Below, piece by piece: positions 6,158-14,313 of a stretch of 28,842 nucleotides of DNA. Origin of the DNA: Pseudomonadota bacterium (GTDB taxonomy: Bacteria; Pseudomonadota; Alphaproteobacteria; Rhizobiales; Methylopilaceae). Below the pieces are notes generated by a model. That model was not told the DNA's origin and did not search any database. It was given only the letters and a program-made list of their open reading frames with translations. Within the stretch, counting starts at the first letter, position 1, and each line of letters begins with the position of its first letter. The position numbers were made by a program, and so were the translations under genes. The stretch lies in assembly GCA_023430145.1 (NCBI GenBank), contig JAEZCD010000136.1, positions 1-28,842 of the forward strand, written 5' to 3'.

Positions 6158-7582
6158 ATGGCGGCGACGTACGACGTGATCATCATCGGCAGCGGCGCCG
6201 GCGGCGGCAGCGCCGCCTACAAGCTGGCGAAAGCCGGCAAGCGCGTGCTGCTGATCGAGAAGGGTCCGTTCCTGCCGCGCGACAAATCGACGATCGAGGT
6301 CCGTCAGGTGTTCGTCGACGGCGTCTTCGAGAACCACCAAGTCTGGCACGACGGCAAGGGGCACGACTTCGTGCCGAGCGAGTTCCACAATGTCGGCGGC
6401 AAGACGAAGTGGTACGGCGCCGCCCTGTTCCGCTTCCGCCCGGTGGAGTTCGAGTCCGATCCGGACTGGGGCCTGCTCGGCTGGCCATTCGGCTACGAGG
6501 AGCTGAAGCCCTATTACGACGAGGCGACCGAGCTCCTGAAGATCACCACCTTCCAGAACGAGCCCGAGCTGCAGGCGCTGCTCGACAGGATCACCACCGC
6601 CGATCCGTCCTGGAAGCTCGAGCAGCTGCCGCTCGGGCTCTCGCACGAGATTCTCTCCAAGCCCGAGGAGGCAAAGCACTTCGACGGCTTCGCCTCGCCG
6701 TCGGGCTACAAGTCCGACGCCGAGCGCAACCTCATCGACCACGTCCGCGACCTGCCGAACTTCACGCTGATCGCCGGCGATCCGGTCGCCGAGCTCGTCG
6801 CCGCCCCGGGCGATCCGCGCACCATCATCGGCGTGAAATGCGCCGGCGGCCGCACCTACGAGGCGAACGCGGTGGTGCTGGCCGCCGGCGCCATGACGAG
6901 CCCGCGCATCCTCGAGGACCATCTCGCCGCCAACGGCATCACGCTGCCTTGCGGAAAGATCCTCGGCGGCAATTTCAAGATGCACCTCAACTCGGCGGTG
7001 CTCGGCTTCTCGCCGTTCAAGGACCACGACGTGCTGCGCAAGACGGCGGTGCTCTACAATGAGCGCTTCCCGCACTCCTCGATGCAATGCCTCGGCTGGA
7101 TCGACGGCGAGGTGCTGGCGACGCAGGTGCCGAAGGAGATGCCGGGCTTCCTCGACCGCATCCTCGGCAGCCGCGCGATCGGCTTCTGGGCGACGACGGA
7201 GGACGCCTCCTCGCCCGACAACCGCATCATCTCGGGCGGCCCGGGCGGCACCCCGGTGATGGACTACAGCCTCGACCGCATCGCGCAGTCCAAGCGCGAG
7301 CACGAGGCGCTGATCGACGCCTGGCTCGACCGGCTGCTGCATGCCGGCCTCGTCGGCTTCCACAAATACATGGGCATGGGCGGCACCGCGCATGCGCTCG
7401 GCAGCATGGTGACCGGCACCGACCCGAACACATCGGTCGTCGATCCGCACGGAAAGGTGCACGGCATGGAGCGGCTCTATGTCGGCGACGGCAGCCCGCT
7501 GCCGCGCACCAGCCGGGTCAACCCGTCTCTGACCATCTACTCCTGGGGCCTGCGGCTCGGCGATCACCTCGCCGCGGGATGA
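6158..7582 (+). CDS. GMC family FAD-dependent oxidoreductase
   Basis: A 474-aa flavoprotein. The N-terminal YDVIIIGSGAGGGSAAYKL (residues 5-23) is the ADP-binding fold for FAD. KTKWYGAALFRFRP (about 88-101) matches the region near the flavin in GMC enzymes, and AVVLAAGAMTSPRIL is the GMC signature 2-like segment. The C-terminal part has GGTAHALGSMVTG and SRVNPSLTIYSWGLRLGDHL, the family end that carries the active-site residues. GMC enzymes oxidise alcohols, sugars or polyols and pass electrons to quinone, cytochrome or oxygen. The exact substrate is unknown. The ATG at 6158 has GGAGAG just upstream; an in-frame GTG at 6101 would add a proline-rich leader with no family support. It converges on the aldose 1-epimerase operon, suggesting sugar oxidation (inference). 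Confidence 0.93.
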   Translation: MAATYDVIIIGSGAGGGSAAYKLAKAGKRVLLIEKGPFLPRDKSTIEVRQVFVDGVFENHQVWHDGKGHDFVPSEFHNVGGKTKWYGAALFRFRPVEFESDPDWGLLGWPFGYEELKPYYDEATELLKITTFQNEPELQALLDRITTADPSWKLEQLPLGLSHEILSKPEEAKHFDGFASPSGYKSDAERNLIDHVRDLPNFTLIAGDPVAELVAAPGDPRTIIGVKCAGGRTYEANAVVLAAGAMTSPRILEDHLAANGITLPCGKILGGNFKMHLNSAVLGFSPFKDHDVLRKTAVLYNERFPHSSMQCLGWIDGEVLATQVPKEMPGFLDRILGSRAIGFWATTEDASSPDNRIISGGPGGTPVMDYSLDRIAQSKREHEALIDAWLDRLLHAGLVGFHKYMGMGGTAHALGSMVTGTDPNTSVVDPHGKVHGMERLYVGDGSPLPRTSRVNPSLTIYSWGLRLGDHLAAG

Positions 7583-7631
7583 GATCCGGGCGAGCAGCTC
7601 GCCCGCACATCCAGTCGAGCGCGCCGCTTCT

Positions 7632-7652
7632 TCTCCCCCTGCAAGGGGGAGA
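7632..7652. repeat. TCTCCCCCT/AGGGGGAGA hairpin, first of a pair
   Basis: Perfect 9-bp stem with loop GCA, 49 nt after the GMC stop. A second hairpin of the same type is at 7734-7754, and GGGGGTC/GACCCCC stretches lie between them, so the convergent intergenic region is a mosaic of nested palindromes. A bidirectional terminator role is plausible but there is no U-run. Confidence 0.6.
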
Positions 7653-7733
7653 CCGGACTCGCGCAGCGAGCCGAGAGGGGGTCCTCTTCGGAACCGCCGG
7701 ATGACCCCCACCCGGACGGCTCCGCCGTCTCGA

Positions 7734-7754
7734 CCTCCCCCTTTCAGGGGGAGG
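7734..7754. repeat. CCTCCCCCT/AGGGGGAGG hairpin, second of a pair
   Basis: Perfect 9-bp stem with loop TTC, 13 nt beyond the aldose 1-epimerase stop codon (minus strand). Near-identical in design to 7632-7652 and similar to 1929-1959. Confidence 0.6.
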
Positions 7755-7767
7755 AAAGAACGATCAC

Positions 7768-8805
7768 TCACTCGGCGGAGAAGCGGTACTCCGTCGTGCT
7801 CACGAAAGCCTCGCCCAGACGCAGCACCGTTGTCGGAAACGCCGGCTTGTTCGGCGAGTCCGGAAAATGCTGCGTCTCGAGGCAGAAGCCGGCATGGCGG
7901 CGCCAGACCTCGCCGTTCGGCCCGCGCAAGCTGCCGTCGAGCTGGTTGCCGCTGTAAAACTGGATCCCCGGCTGCGTGGTGAAGACCTCCAGCACGCGCC
8001 CGCTCGCCGGCTCGCGCACGCGGGCCGCGAAGCGCAGGCCGCCATTGCCGTCGAGCACGAAGTTGTGGTCGTAGCCGAGGCCGCGCGCCAGCTGCTCGTC
8101 GGCAGCGCCGATGCGGGCGCCGATCGCCTGCGGAGCGCGGAAATCGAACGGGGTACCGGCGACGTTCCGGATTTCTCCCGTCGGGATGAGCTGCGCGTCG
8201 ACCGGCGTGAACGCATTGGCGGCGATCGTCACCTCGTGCGCGAGGATGTCCGGCGCGCCGAGATTGAAGTAGGCGTGGTTGGTGAAGTTGACGACTGTCG
8301 GCCGGTCGGTCGTGGCGCGATAGTCGATACGCAGCGTGCTGCCAGAGACGGTGTAGGTGACATCGAGGGCGACCTCGCCCGGAAAGCCCTGGTCGCCGTC
8401 GGCGCTGACATGGCGCAGCGTCAGCCGGGGCTCCGGCGCGTCCGCAGACTCGACGACCGTCCACACGGCCTTGTCGAAGCCGACACGCCCGCCATGCAGG
8501 CAGTTCTCGCCCTCGTTGGCGGAGACCCGATAGCGGCGCCCGTCGAGATCGAAGGCGGCGCCACCGATGCGGTTGGCATAACGGCCGATCAGCGCGCCGA
8601 AAAAGGCGCGGTGCCCGATATAGTCGGCGAGCGACGGCAGCGACAGGACGACGTTCTCGCGCGCGCCGCTGCGGTCGGGCGCTTCGATGGCGATGACGGC
8701 CCCGCCATAGGTGATGATCTCGACGCGCAGGCCGGCATCGTCGCCGAGCGTAAGGACCTCGACCGGAGTGCCGTCAGGCATCGTTCCGTATGGTCGCACC
8801 AGCAT
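7768..8805 (-). CDS. galM: Aldose 1-epimerase (mutarotase)
   Basis: A 345-aa galactose mutarotase-like protein that interconverts alpha and beta anomers of glucose and related hexoses. Family residues are in place: GRYANRI (74-80), NCLHGG with His104, NFTNHAYFNL with the catalytic acid His177, GYDHNFVL (244-251), and CLETQHFPDSPN with the catalytic base Glu310. The ATG at 8805, behind GGGGAGGGGG, gives the family-typical start; the frame continues open for 32 more codons upstream but overlaps the preceding gene. It is the last gene of a minus-strand operon, 19 nt after the SMP-30/gluconolactonase gene. There it would supply the right anomer to a sugar dehydrogenase and hydrolase. No signal peptide is seen, so it is probably cytoplasmic. 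Confidence 0.95.
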   Translation of the reverse strand: MLVRPYGTMPDGTPVEVLTLGDDAGLRVEIITYGGAVIAIEAPDRSGARENVVLSLPSLADYIGHRAFFGALIGRYANRIGGAAFDLDGRRYRVSANEGENCLHGGRVGFDKAVWTVVESADAPEPRLTLRHVSADGDQGFPGEVALDVTYTVSGSTLRIDYRATTDRPTVVNFTNHAYFNLGAPDILAHEVTIAANAFTPVDAQLIPTGEIRNVAGTPFDFRAPQAIGARIGAADEQLARGLGYDHNFVLDGNGGLRFAARVREPASGRVLEVFTTQPGIQFYSGNQLDGSLRGPNGEVWRRHAGFCLETQHFPDSPNKPAFPTTVLRLGEAFVSTTEYRFSAE

Positions 8806-8824
8806 CCGCCCCCTCCCCCAATTG

Positions 8825-9796
8825 TCAGTATGTGCGGACGCCCCGCACGGCGAGCCTGGCCTGCCAGATGCGCGTGTCGGCGAGAATGAACAGCACATCA
8901 TTGTCCGGCCCGCCGAAGGTGAAGTTGGCGACGCCGGCCGCGAAAATCTCGCCGAGGAGGTCGCCCTCCGGGGAGAACACCTGCACGCCGGTCGCCGAGG
9001 AGGTGTAGACGCGCCCCTCGACGTCTAGCTTGATGCCGTCAGGCACCCCCGGGCTGACGACCGCGAACAAGCGCTCGCCGCGCAGGTGACGGCCGTCGGC
9101 CACATCGAACGCGCGTACATGGTGCGGGCGGTCGACGAAATAGGTGCCGGGCGCCTGGTTGGCGCCGGTGTCGGTGACGTAGAGCACGGATTCGTCGGGC
9201 GAGAAGGCGAGCCCGTTCGGCTTGTCGAAGCCGTCGGCGACGACGGCCGTCTCGCCGGTCGCCGGATCGTGCCGGTAGACATAGGCGCCGACCTCGGGCG
9301 CGTCCTTGAAACCCTGGATGGCGCCGTAGTTCGGATCGGTGAACCAGACGCTTCGGTCGCTCTTCACGACGACGTCGTTCGGCGAGTTGAAGGCGAGGCC
9401 GCGCCAGGTGTCGACGAGCGTCTCGACGGTGCGCGTGGAAAAATCCATACGGGCGATGCGGGCCGGTATTTCGCGCGTGCCCTGCTCGCAGATGACGAGC
9501 TTTCCGTCGCGGTCGAGCGTCATGCCGTTCGCCATGTTGGACGGCATCCGGAGGGTCTCGAGCGCGCCCGCGGCGAACGGGAAGGCATCGCCCTCGAGCT
9601 GCAGGCGCATGATGGCGATGTTCTTCGGCCCGGCCTCGGGCACGGTGGTGAAGTAGAGCGCGCGCTCGCCCGGCACATAGACCGGCCCCTCGTGGGCGTT
9701 GGTCTCGATCAGCAGGCGGCGCTCGAAGCGATCGCCGAGCACGGCGTGGAACGCGTCGCGCCAGGCGGTGAAGCTCTCCCCGTCGCTGCCGGCCAT
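8825..9796 (-). CDS. SMP-30/gluconolactonase/LRE family protein
   Basis: A 323-aa six-bladed beta-propeller lactonase. The divalent metal ligands of the family are visible: Glu36 (AHEGPVY), Asn140 (NSPNDVVV), Asn194 (DKPNGLAFSPDE) and Asp253 (GVPDGIKLD). These enzymes hydrolyse aldonolactones such as glucono-1,5-lactone to the free acid. The N-terminus from ATG 9796 has no signal peptide, so cytoplasmic action is likely. It sits in the middle of a tight operon, 13 nt after the GH15 gene and 19 nt before galM. That fits the lactone step between sugar oxidation and gluconate use (inference from context). Other lactone substrates cannot be excluded. Confidence 0.94.
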   Translation of the reverse strand: MAGSDGESFTAWRDAFHAVLGDRFERRLLIETNAHEGPVYVPGERALYFTTVPEAGPKNIAIMRLQLEGDAFPFAAGALETLRMPSNMANGMTLDRDGKLVICEQGTREIPARIARMDFSTRTVETLVDTWRGLAFNSPNDVVVKSDRSVWFTDPNYGAIQGFKDAPEVGAYVYRHDPATGETAVVADGFDKPNGLAFSPDESVLYVTDTGANQAPGTYFVDRPHHVRAFDVADGRHLRGERLFAVVSPGVPDGIKLDVEGRVYTSSATGVQVFSPEGDLLGEIFAAGVANFTFGGPDNDVLFILADTRIWQARLAVRGVRTY

Positions 9797-9809
9797 CGCC
9801 CGTCCCCTG

Positions 9810-11648
9810 CTATGTGGACGCCGGGCTGCTCGCCGCCGACGCCCCCGCCTCGCCCGCGCGCTGCTTCAGGGCGCTGTCCGTCCGCACGAGATTGTAGGCG
9901 CTGTTGACGAGCGCGATGTGCGAGAAGGCCTGCGGAAAATTGCCGACGAGGCGCTTGGCACCCGGGTCGTACTCCTCCGACAGGAGGCCGACGTCGTTGC
10001 AGAGCCCGCACAGCTTCTCGAACAGCGCCACCGCCTCCTGCCGCCGACCGGCCAGCACGAGGTTGTCGACGAACCAGAAGCTGCAGGCGAGGAACGCGCC
10101 CTCGCCGGGCGGCAGGCCATCCTTGCCGGTCGCGGTGTCGTAGCGCATGACGAATCCGTCGACCATCAGGGTGCGCTCGATGGCATCGAGCGTGCCCTTC
10201 ACGCGCGGATCCTCCGGCGGCAGGAAGCCGACCAGCGGGATCAGCAGCACACTCGCGTCGAGCGTGTCGGCGCCGTAGTGCTGCGTGAAGGCGCCGACCT
10301 TGGCGTTGAAGGCGTTGGCGCAGACTTCGTCGTGGATCTGCTGGCGCACGGTTCGCCACTGGTCGACCGGACCCTCGAGGCCGAACTCCTCGGCGAGCTT
10401 GATCGAGCGGTCGAAGGCGACCCAGGCCATCACCTTGGAATAGGTGAAGTGCTGGCGCCCGCCGCGCACCTCCCAGATTCCCTCGTCCGGCTCGCGCCAG
10501 ATCTCGACGAGGTGCGCCATCACCTCGCGCTGCACGTCGAAGGAGACGTCGAGCACGCCGACATGGCCGCGCAGGCCCTGGTAGAGCGCGTCCATCAGCT
10601 CGCCGTAGACGTCGAGCTGCAGCTGGTTGGAGGCGGCATTGCCGATGCGCACCGGCGCGGAGTTCTCGTAGCCCGGCAGCCAGGGCAGCTCGAGCTCGGT
10701 GAGCCGGCGCTCGCCCTCGATGCCGTACATGATTTGCAGCTGCCGCGGACTGCCGGCGACCGCGCGCAAAAGCCACTGCCGCCAGTGGCGCGCCGATTCG
10801 TAGTAGCCGGCATTCATCAGGCTGAGCAGCGTGAAGGTGGCGTCGCGCAGCCAGCAGTAGCGGTAGTCCCAGTTGCGGGAGCCGCCGAGCTGCTCGGGCA
10901 GCGAGGTCGTCGGCGCGGCGACGATGCCGCCGGTCGGCTTGTAGGCGAGCGCCCGCAGCGTGATCAACGAGCGGCGCACCAGCCCCGACCAGTCGCCGGC
11001 CGCGCGACAGGGGATCGCCCAGTCCCTCCAGAATGTCTCGGTGGCGGCGAGGGCAGCCTCCGGGTCGATCGGTGGATGCGGCGTGTCGAGATAGGAGCGG
11101 CCATAGGTGAGGACGAACGGGACGACGTCGCCCGCGCCGACGGTGAACCTGCCGACCGTCTTCAGATCCTGGCCCTGCAGATGGACCGGCGTCCGCAGGA
11201 TCGTCATGTCGGGCCCGGCGATGGCGCGCAGCGAGCCGTCCTCGAGGCGCGTCACCCAGGGCACCGCCAACCCGTACTCGAAGCGCAGCACGAGCTCGCA
11301 CGACATCGCCACACGGCCGCTGACGCCCTTGACGAGGCGCACCACCGCCTGCTGCTCGCCCGGGTTCCGCATCGGCATGAAGTCGATCAGCGTGACGACG
11401 CCGTCGGCGGTCGTGAACTCGGTCTCGAGCACCAGCGTGTCGTCGCGGTAGCGGCGCGCGACCTTCATCGGCGGCGCAGCGGGGGCGATCTGCCAGCGGC
11501 CGTGCTCGGGAGTGCCGAGCAGGGCGGCGAAGCAGGCATCGCTGTCGAATCGCGGCCAGCACAGCCAGTCGATCGAACCGTCGCGGGCGACGAGGGCCGC
11601 GGTCTCGCAATTGCCGATGAGGGCGTAGTCCTCGATCCGGCTCGCCAC
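9810..11648 (-). CDS. Glycoside hydrolase family 15 protein (glucoamylase/trehalase type)
   Basis: About 612 aa. It has the N-terminal domain found in bacterial GH15 proteins (SRIEDYALIGNCETAALV at the start, GSIDWLCWPRFDS at 24-36) and an (alpha/alpha)6 barrel from about residue 220. Barrel motifs are NWDYRYCWLRDA (259-270), the acidic EPDEGIWEVRGG (386-397) expected to hold the general acid, and LLSEEYDP (555-562) expected to hold the general base. Family members hydrolyse alpha-glucosidic bonds with inversion, releasing beta-D-glucose; some bacterial ones are trehalases. No ATG lies near the conserved start. A GTG at 11648 immediately before SRIEDYALIGN is chosen, with only a weak ribosome binding site, so the N-terminus is uncertain. 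First gene of the operon with the lactonase and mutarotase. Confidence 0.9.
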   Translation of the reverse strand: MASRIEDYALIGNCETAALVARDGSIDWLCWPRFDSDACFAALLGTPEHGRWQIAPAAPPMKVARRYRDDTLVLETEFTTADGVVTLIDFMPMRNPGEQQAVVRLVKGVSGRVAMSCELVLRFEYGLAVPWVTRLEDGSLRAIAGPDMTILRTPVHLQGQDLKTVGRFTVGAGDVVPFVLTYGRSYLDTPHPPIDPEAALAATETFWRDWAIPCRAAGDWSGLVRRSLITLRALAYKPTGGIVAAPTTSLPEQLGGSRNWDYRYCWLRDATFTLLSLMNAGYYESARHWRQWLLRAVAGSPRQLQIMYGIEGERRLTELELPWLPGYENSAPVRIGNAASNQLQLDVYGELMDALYQGLRGHVGVLDVSFDVQREVMAHLVEIWREPDEGIWEVRGGRQHFTYSKVMAWVAFDRSIKLAEEFGLEGPVDQWRTVRQQIHDEVCANAFNAKVGAFTQHYGADTLDASVLLIPLVGFLPPEDPRVKGTLDAIERTLMVDGFVMRYDTATGKDGLPPGEGAFLACSFWFVDNLVLAGRRQEAVALFEKLCGLCNDVGLLSEEYDPGAKRLVGNFPQAFSHIALVNSAYNLVRTDSALKQRAGEAGASAASSPAST

Positions 11649-12040
11649 TATCGCGGCCTGTCCGATCGCGGCGTCGTTCCGCCCCGCGGCCGGAGGCGAT
11701 TCGCAGGGGTCGGGCGTGGCGGCGAAGGAGGCTTCATCGGGCGGACGGTCCTTCCTTGGCGGGGACGGTCTCGGAGCCGGACCGTGGCGACGATGATCCG
11801 GCAAGTCTAGGCGCAGATCACCTCGGCTGGAAGTCCGGACGGCTCTCCCGGGTAGCTCCGCGGCACGTGCGGCGTGGCCCGGCGTGGCCCGGGGGTTGCA
11901 ATATGGCGAAGCCGCGGGCACGCTTTCCGAACACTGGCGAGGATCGGAACGAAGCGCCGGCGAAGGCGCCATCGGGCGTCCAGGCGAGGTCGTGCGGAAC
12001 AACTCCGGGCTCGAGCCGCCCGGCCGGAGAGAGGGCCCGC
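11649..12040. other. Divergent 392-bp intergenic region
   Basis: No gene was recognised between the GH15 operon (-) and the NDH-2/cyo operon (+), although frames stay open on both strands as expected at this GC content. It should hold both promoters. A TAGACT -10-like hexamer on the minus strand (11804-11809) could serve the GH15 operon, with no good -35. A 10-bp tandem repeat lies at 11871-11890. No clear FNR or ArcA box was seen. Confidence 0.5.
11871..11890. repeat. 10-bp tandem direct repeat GGCGTGGCCC x2
   Basis: Two exact adjacent copies of GGCGTGGCCC, preceded by CACGTGC, about 150 nt upstream of the NDH-2 start. One helical turn per unit would suit a repeated regulator site, but a simple slippage duplication in GC-rich DNA explains it equally well. 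Confidence 0.5.
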
Positions 12041-13396
12041 ATGCAAGGCAATGACCCGAGCCGGCGTTCGCGCGTGGTCGTCATCGGTGCCGGGTTCGGT
12101 GGCTTTTCCGCAGTGAAAGCGCTCGCCCGCGGGCCTTTCGACGTCACTCTCGTCGACCGATTCAACTACACGCTCTTCCAGCCGCTGCTCTACCAGGTCG
12201 CGACGGCGGCCCTGTCGCCCTCCGACATCGCGAGCCCGATTCGCGCCGAGTTCGTGAACCGGCCCAATGTCCGCGTGGTCCTCGGCGAGGTGACCGCGGT
12301 CGACGGCGATAACAACGAGGTGATCGCCGAAGGAGAGCCGATTCCCTTCGATTATCTCGTCGTCGCGACCGGCGCCCGGCAGAGCTATTTCGGACATGAT
12401 TCCTGGGCCGCCTTCGCGCCGAGCCTCAAGGGCATGGACGACGCCGTCGCCCTTAGGCGGCAGATTCTGCTCGCCTTCGAGCGGGCGGAGATCGAGCCCG
12501 ATGCCGAGGAAAGGCGCCGGCTCCTGAACTTCGTCGTCGTCGGCGGCGGCGCGACCGGCGTCGAGCTGGCCGGCGCCATCGCCGAGCTCGCGCGGCGGGT
12601 GCTCCGGTCGAACTTCCGCACGATCGATCCGGGAACCGCGCGGATCGTGCTGGTGGAGGCCGGGCCGCGCCTCCTCGGCCAGTTCACCGAGGTGCTGTCG
12701 AGCTATGCGCAGGCAGCGCTCGGCAAGCTCGGCGTGGAGGTCCGCGTCGGCACCATGGTGACCGGATGCGACGCACTCGGCATCTCCATGGGGACCGAAC
12801 GGCTCGACAGCCGCACCGTGGTCTGGGCGGCCGGCGTGGAGGCGTCCCCGGCCGGTCTCTGGCTCGGCGCCGAGACCGATCGCGCGGGCCGGATCGGCGT
12901 CGGGCCGGATCTGTCGCTGCCCGGGCGGCCGCACATCTTCGCCATCGGCGACACTGCCTCCTGCGCCGGGGCCGACGGCCGGCCGCTGCCGGGCGTCGCC
13001 CCGGTCGCCAAGCAGCAGGGCGCCTATGTCGCGCACGCGATCGCCTGCCGGGCGGCGGGCCAGCCGGTTTCGCCGTTCCGTTACCGGGATTATGGCATGC
13101 TCGCGGTGATCGGCCGCAGCCGGGCGATCGTGCAGATGGGCAAGGTCGAGCTCAGCGGCTTTCTCGCCTGGCTGCTCTGGAGCTGCGCCCACATCTTCTT
13201 TCTCATCGGCTTCCGGAACCGGCTGATCGTCATGCTGAACTGGGCCTGGAGCTTCCTCACCTTCCAGCGCGGCGCGCGGCTCATCACCGGCATCGTCGGC
13301 GCCCGGCTGCAGGACCTGCGGCTGGCCCCAGCGGCCGCCGAGGCGGCCCCGCCCGCAGACGCCCTGGCCGCCCGAACCGCCGGCGAGGCGCGATGA
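12041..13396 (+). CDS. Type II NADH dehydrogenase-like NAD(P)/FAD oxidoreductase
   Basis: A 451-aa flavoprotein of the NDH-2 class, which passes electrons from NADH to quinone without pumping protons. The FAD-binding VVVIGAGFGGF (12-22) is followed by the family-typical FNYTLFQPLLYQVATAAL. The NADH-binding VVVGGGATGVELAGAIAE lies mid-protein. AIGDTA and APVAKQQG (the AQxAxQQG-like quinone-site motif of NDH-2) follow. The C-terminal hydrophobic stretch AWLLWSCAHIFFLIGF resembles the membrane anchor region. The ATG at 12041 has GGAGAG and GAGGG upstream. Its stop overlaps the cyoA start (ATGA), so dehydrogenase and quinol oxidase are translationally coupled. It could reduce another acceptor; the motifs and context favour NADH to ubiquinone. 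Confidence 0.92.
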   Translation: MQGNDPSRRSRVVVIGAGFGGFSAVKALARGPFDVTLVDRFNYTLFQPLLYQVATAALSPSDIASPIRAEFVNRPNVRVVLGEVTAVDGDNNEVIAEGEPIPFDYLVVATGARQSYFGHDSWAAFAPSLKGMDDAVALRRQILLAFERAEIEPDAEERRRLLNFVVVGGGATGVELAGAIAELARRVLRSNFRTIDPGTARIVLVEAGPRLLGQFTEVLSSYAQAALGKLGVEVRVGTMVTGCDALGISMGTERLDSRTVVWAAGVEASPAGLWLGAETDRAGRIGVGPDLSLPGRPHIFAIGDTASCAGADGRPLPGVAPVAKQQGAYVAHAIACRAAGQPVSPFRYRDYGMLAVIGRSRAIVQMGKVELSGFLAWLLWSCAHIFFLIGFRNRLIVMLNWAWSFLTFQRGARLITGIVGARLQDLRLAPAAAEAAPPADALAARTAGEAR

Positions 13397-14307
13397 GACC
13401 TGCCCTTCCCGTTCAACTCGGCAAGCTCGCGCTCGCTCTCGGCCTGGTGCTCGCCTGCAGCGGCTGCGGCGCGCTGACGAGCCCGGACCTCGATCCGAGC
13501 GGGCCGTCGACGATGGCCGGGCGGCGCCTCTTGTTCGACGCCGTCTCCATCATGATGATCGTCATCATCCCGGTCTTCGTCATGGCGGCACTGTTCACCT
13601 GGCGCTACCGGGCCACCAACCAGAACGCACGATACACGCCGAACTTCGCCTATTACTGGCCAGCCGAGATTCTGGTCTGGGCCGTGCCGGCCGCCATCAT
13701 CCTCTGGCTCGGCGTTCATCTGTGGAACTACACGCACAGGCTCGATCCCTACAGGGCGATCGACCCGGCGATCGCGCCGCTCGAGATCGAGGCGGTGGCG
13801 CAGGACTGGAAGTGGCTGTTCATCTACCCCGAGCAGAACATCGCCGTCGTCAACGAGCTGGTGTTCCCGTCCGGCCGTCCCCTCTCCATCCGCATCACCT
13901 CCGATACGGTGATGAACTCCTTCGTCATTCCGGCGCTCGGCGGCCAGATCTACGCCATGGCGGGCATGCAGACGCGGATGAACCTGCTCGCGGACAGGCC
14001 GGGCCGCTTCCTCGGCCGCAACGTCCAGTACAGCGGCCGCGGTTTTGCCGACCAGCAATTCTGGGCCACCGCGACCGACGAGACCGGCTTCCAGGATTGG
14101 CTCGCCAAGGTGCGGGCGGCGCCGGCGAGGCTCGACGCCGCCACCTACGAGGAGCTGGCCAAGCCGAGCGAGAAAGTGCCGCCGACCTATTATTCGGCCG
14201 TCGCGGCCGGCCTCTTCGACGGCATCATCGCCAAATGGCGGGACGGCCATGCGCATCATGCCGCTCCGACCGCCGACCCCGCCGCCGCCCCGAGCACAGC
14301 GCAATGA
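13393..14307 (+). CDS. cyoA: Cytochrome bo3 ubiquinol oxidase subunit II
   Basis: A 304-aa subunit II of a heme-copper quinol oxidase. A lipoprotein-type signal (LALGLVLACSGCG, candidate lipidated Cys22 or Cys25) is followed by two membrane helices (about 47-70 and 86-108) and a periplasmic cupredoxin domain. The domain reads DWKWLFIYPEQNIAVVNEL...VMNSFVIPALGGQIYAMAGMQTR, very close to Escherichia coli CyoA. The Cys-X3-Cys pair that binds CuA in cytochrome c oxidases is absent, which marks it as a quinol oxidase. The C-terminus ends in a low-complexity Ala/Pro/His tail. The start codon overlaps the NDH-2 stop by 4 nt, and the next gene begins 6 nt after its stop. Confidence 0.96.
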   Translation: MRPALPVQLGKLALALGLVLACSGCGALTSPDLDPSGPSTMAGRRLLFDAVSIMMIVIIPVFVMAALFTWRYRATNQNARYTPNFAYYWPAEILVWAVPAAIILWLGVHLWNYTHRLDPYRAIDPAIAPLEIEAVAQDWKWLFIYPEQNIAVVNELVFPSGRPLSIRITSDTVMNSFVIPALGGQIYAMAGMQTRMNLLADRPGRFLGRNVQYSGRGFADQQFWATATDETGFQDWLAKVRAAPARLDAATYEELAKPSEKVPPTYYSAVAAGLFDGIIAKWRDGHAHHAAPTADPAAAPSTAQ

Positions 14308-14313
14308 GGCACC

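Noticed and set aside
6020..8464. An 814-codon minus-strand open frame opposite the GMC gene
   Set aside because: Composition is Arg/Ala/Gly/Glu-rich antisense of a clear GMC coding sequence; no domain or ribosome binding site supports it.
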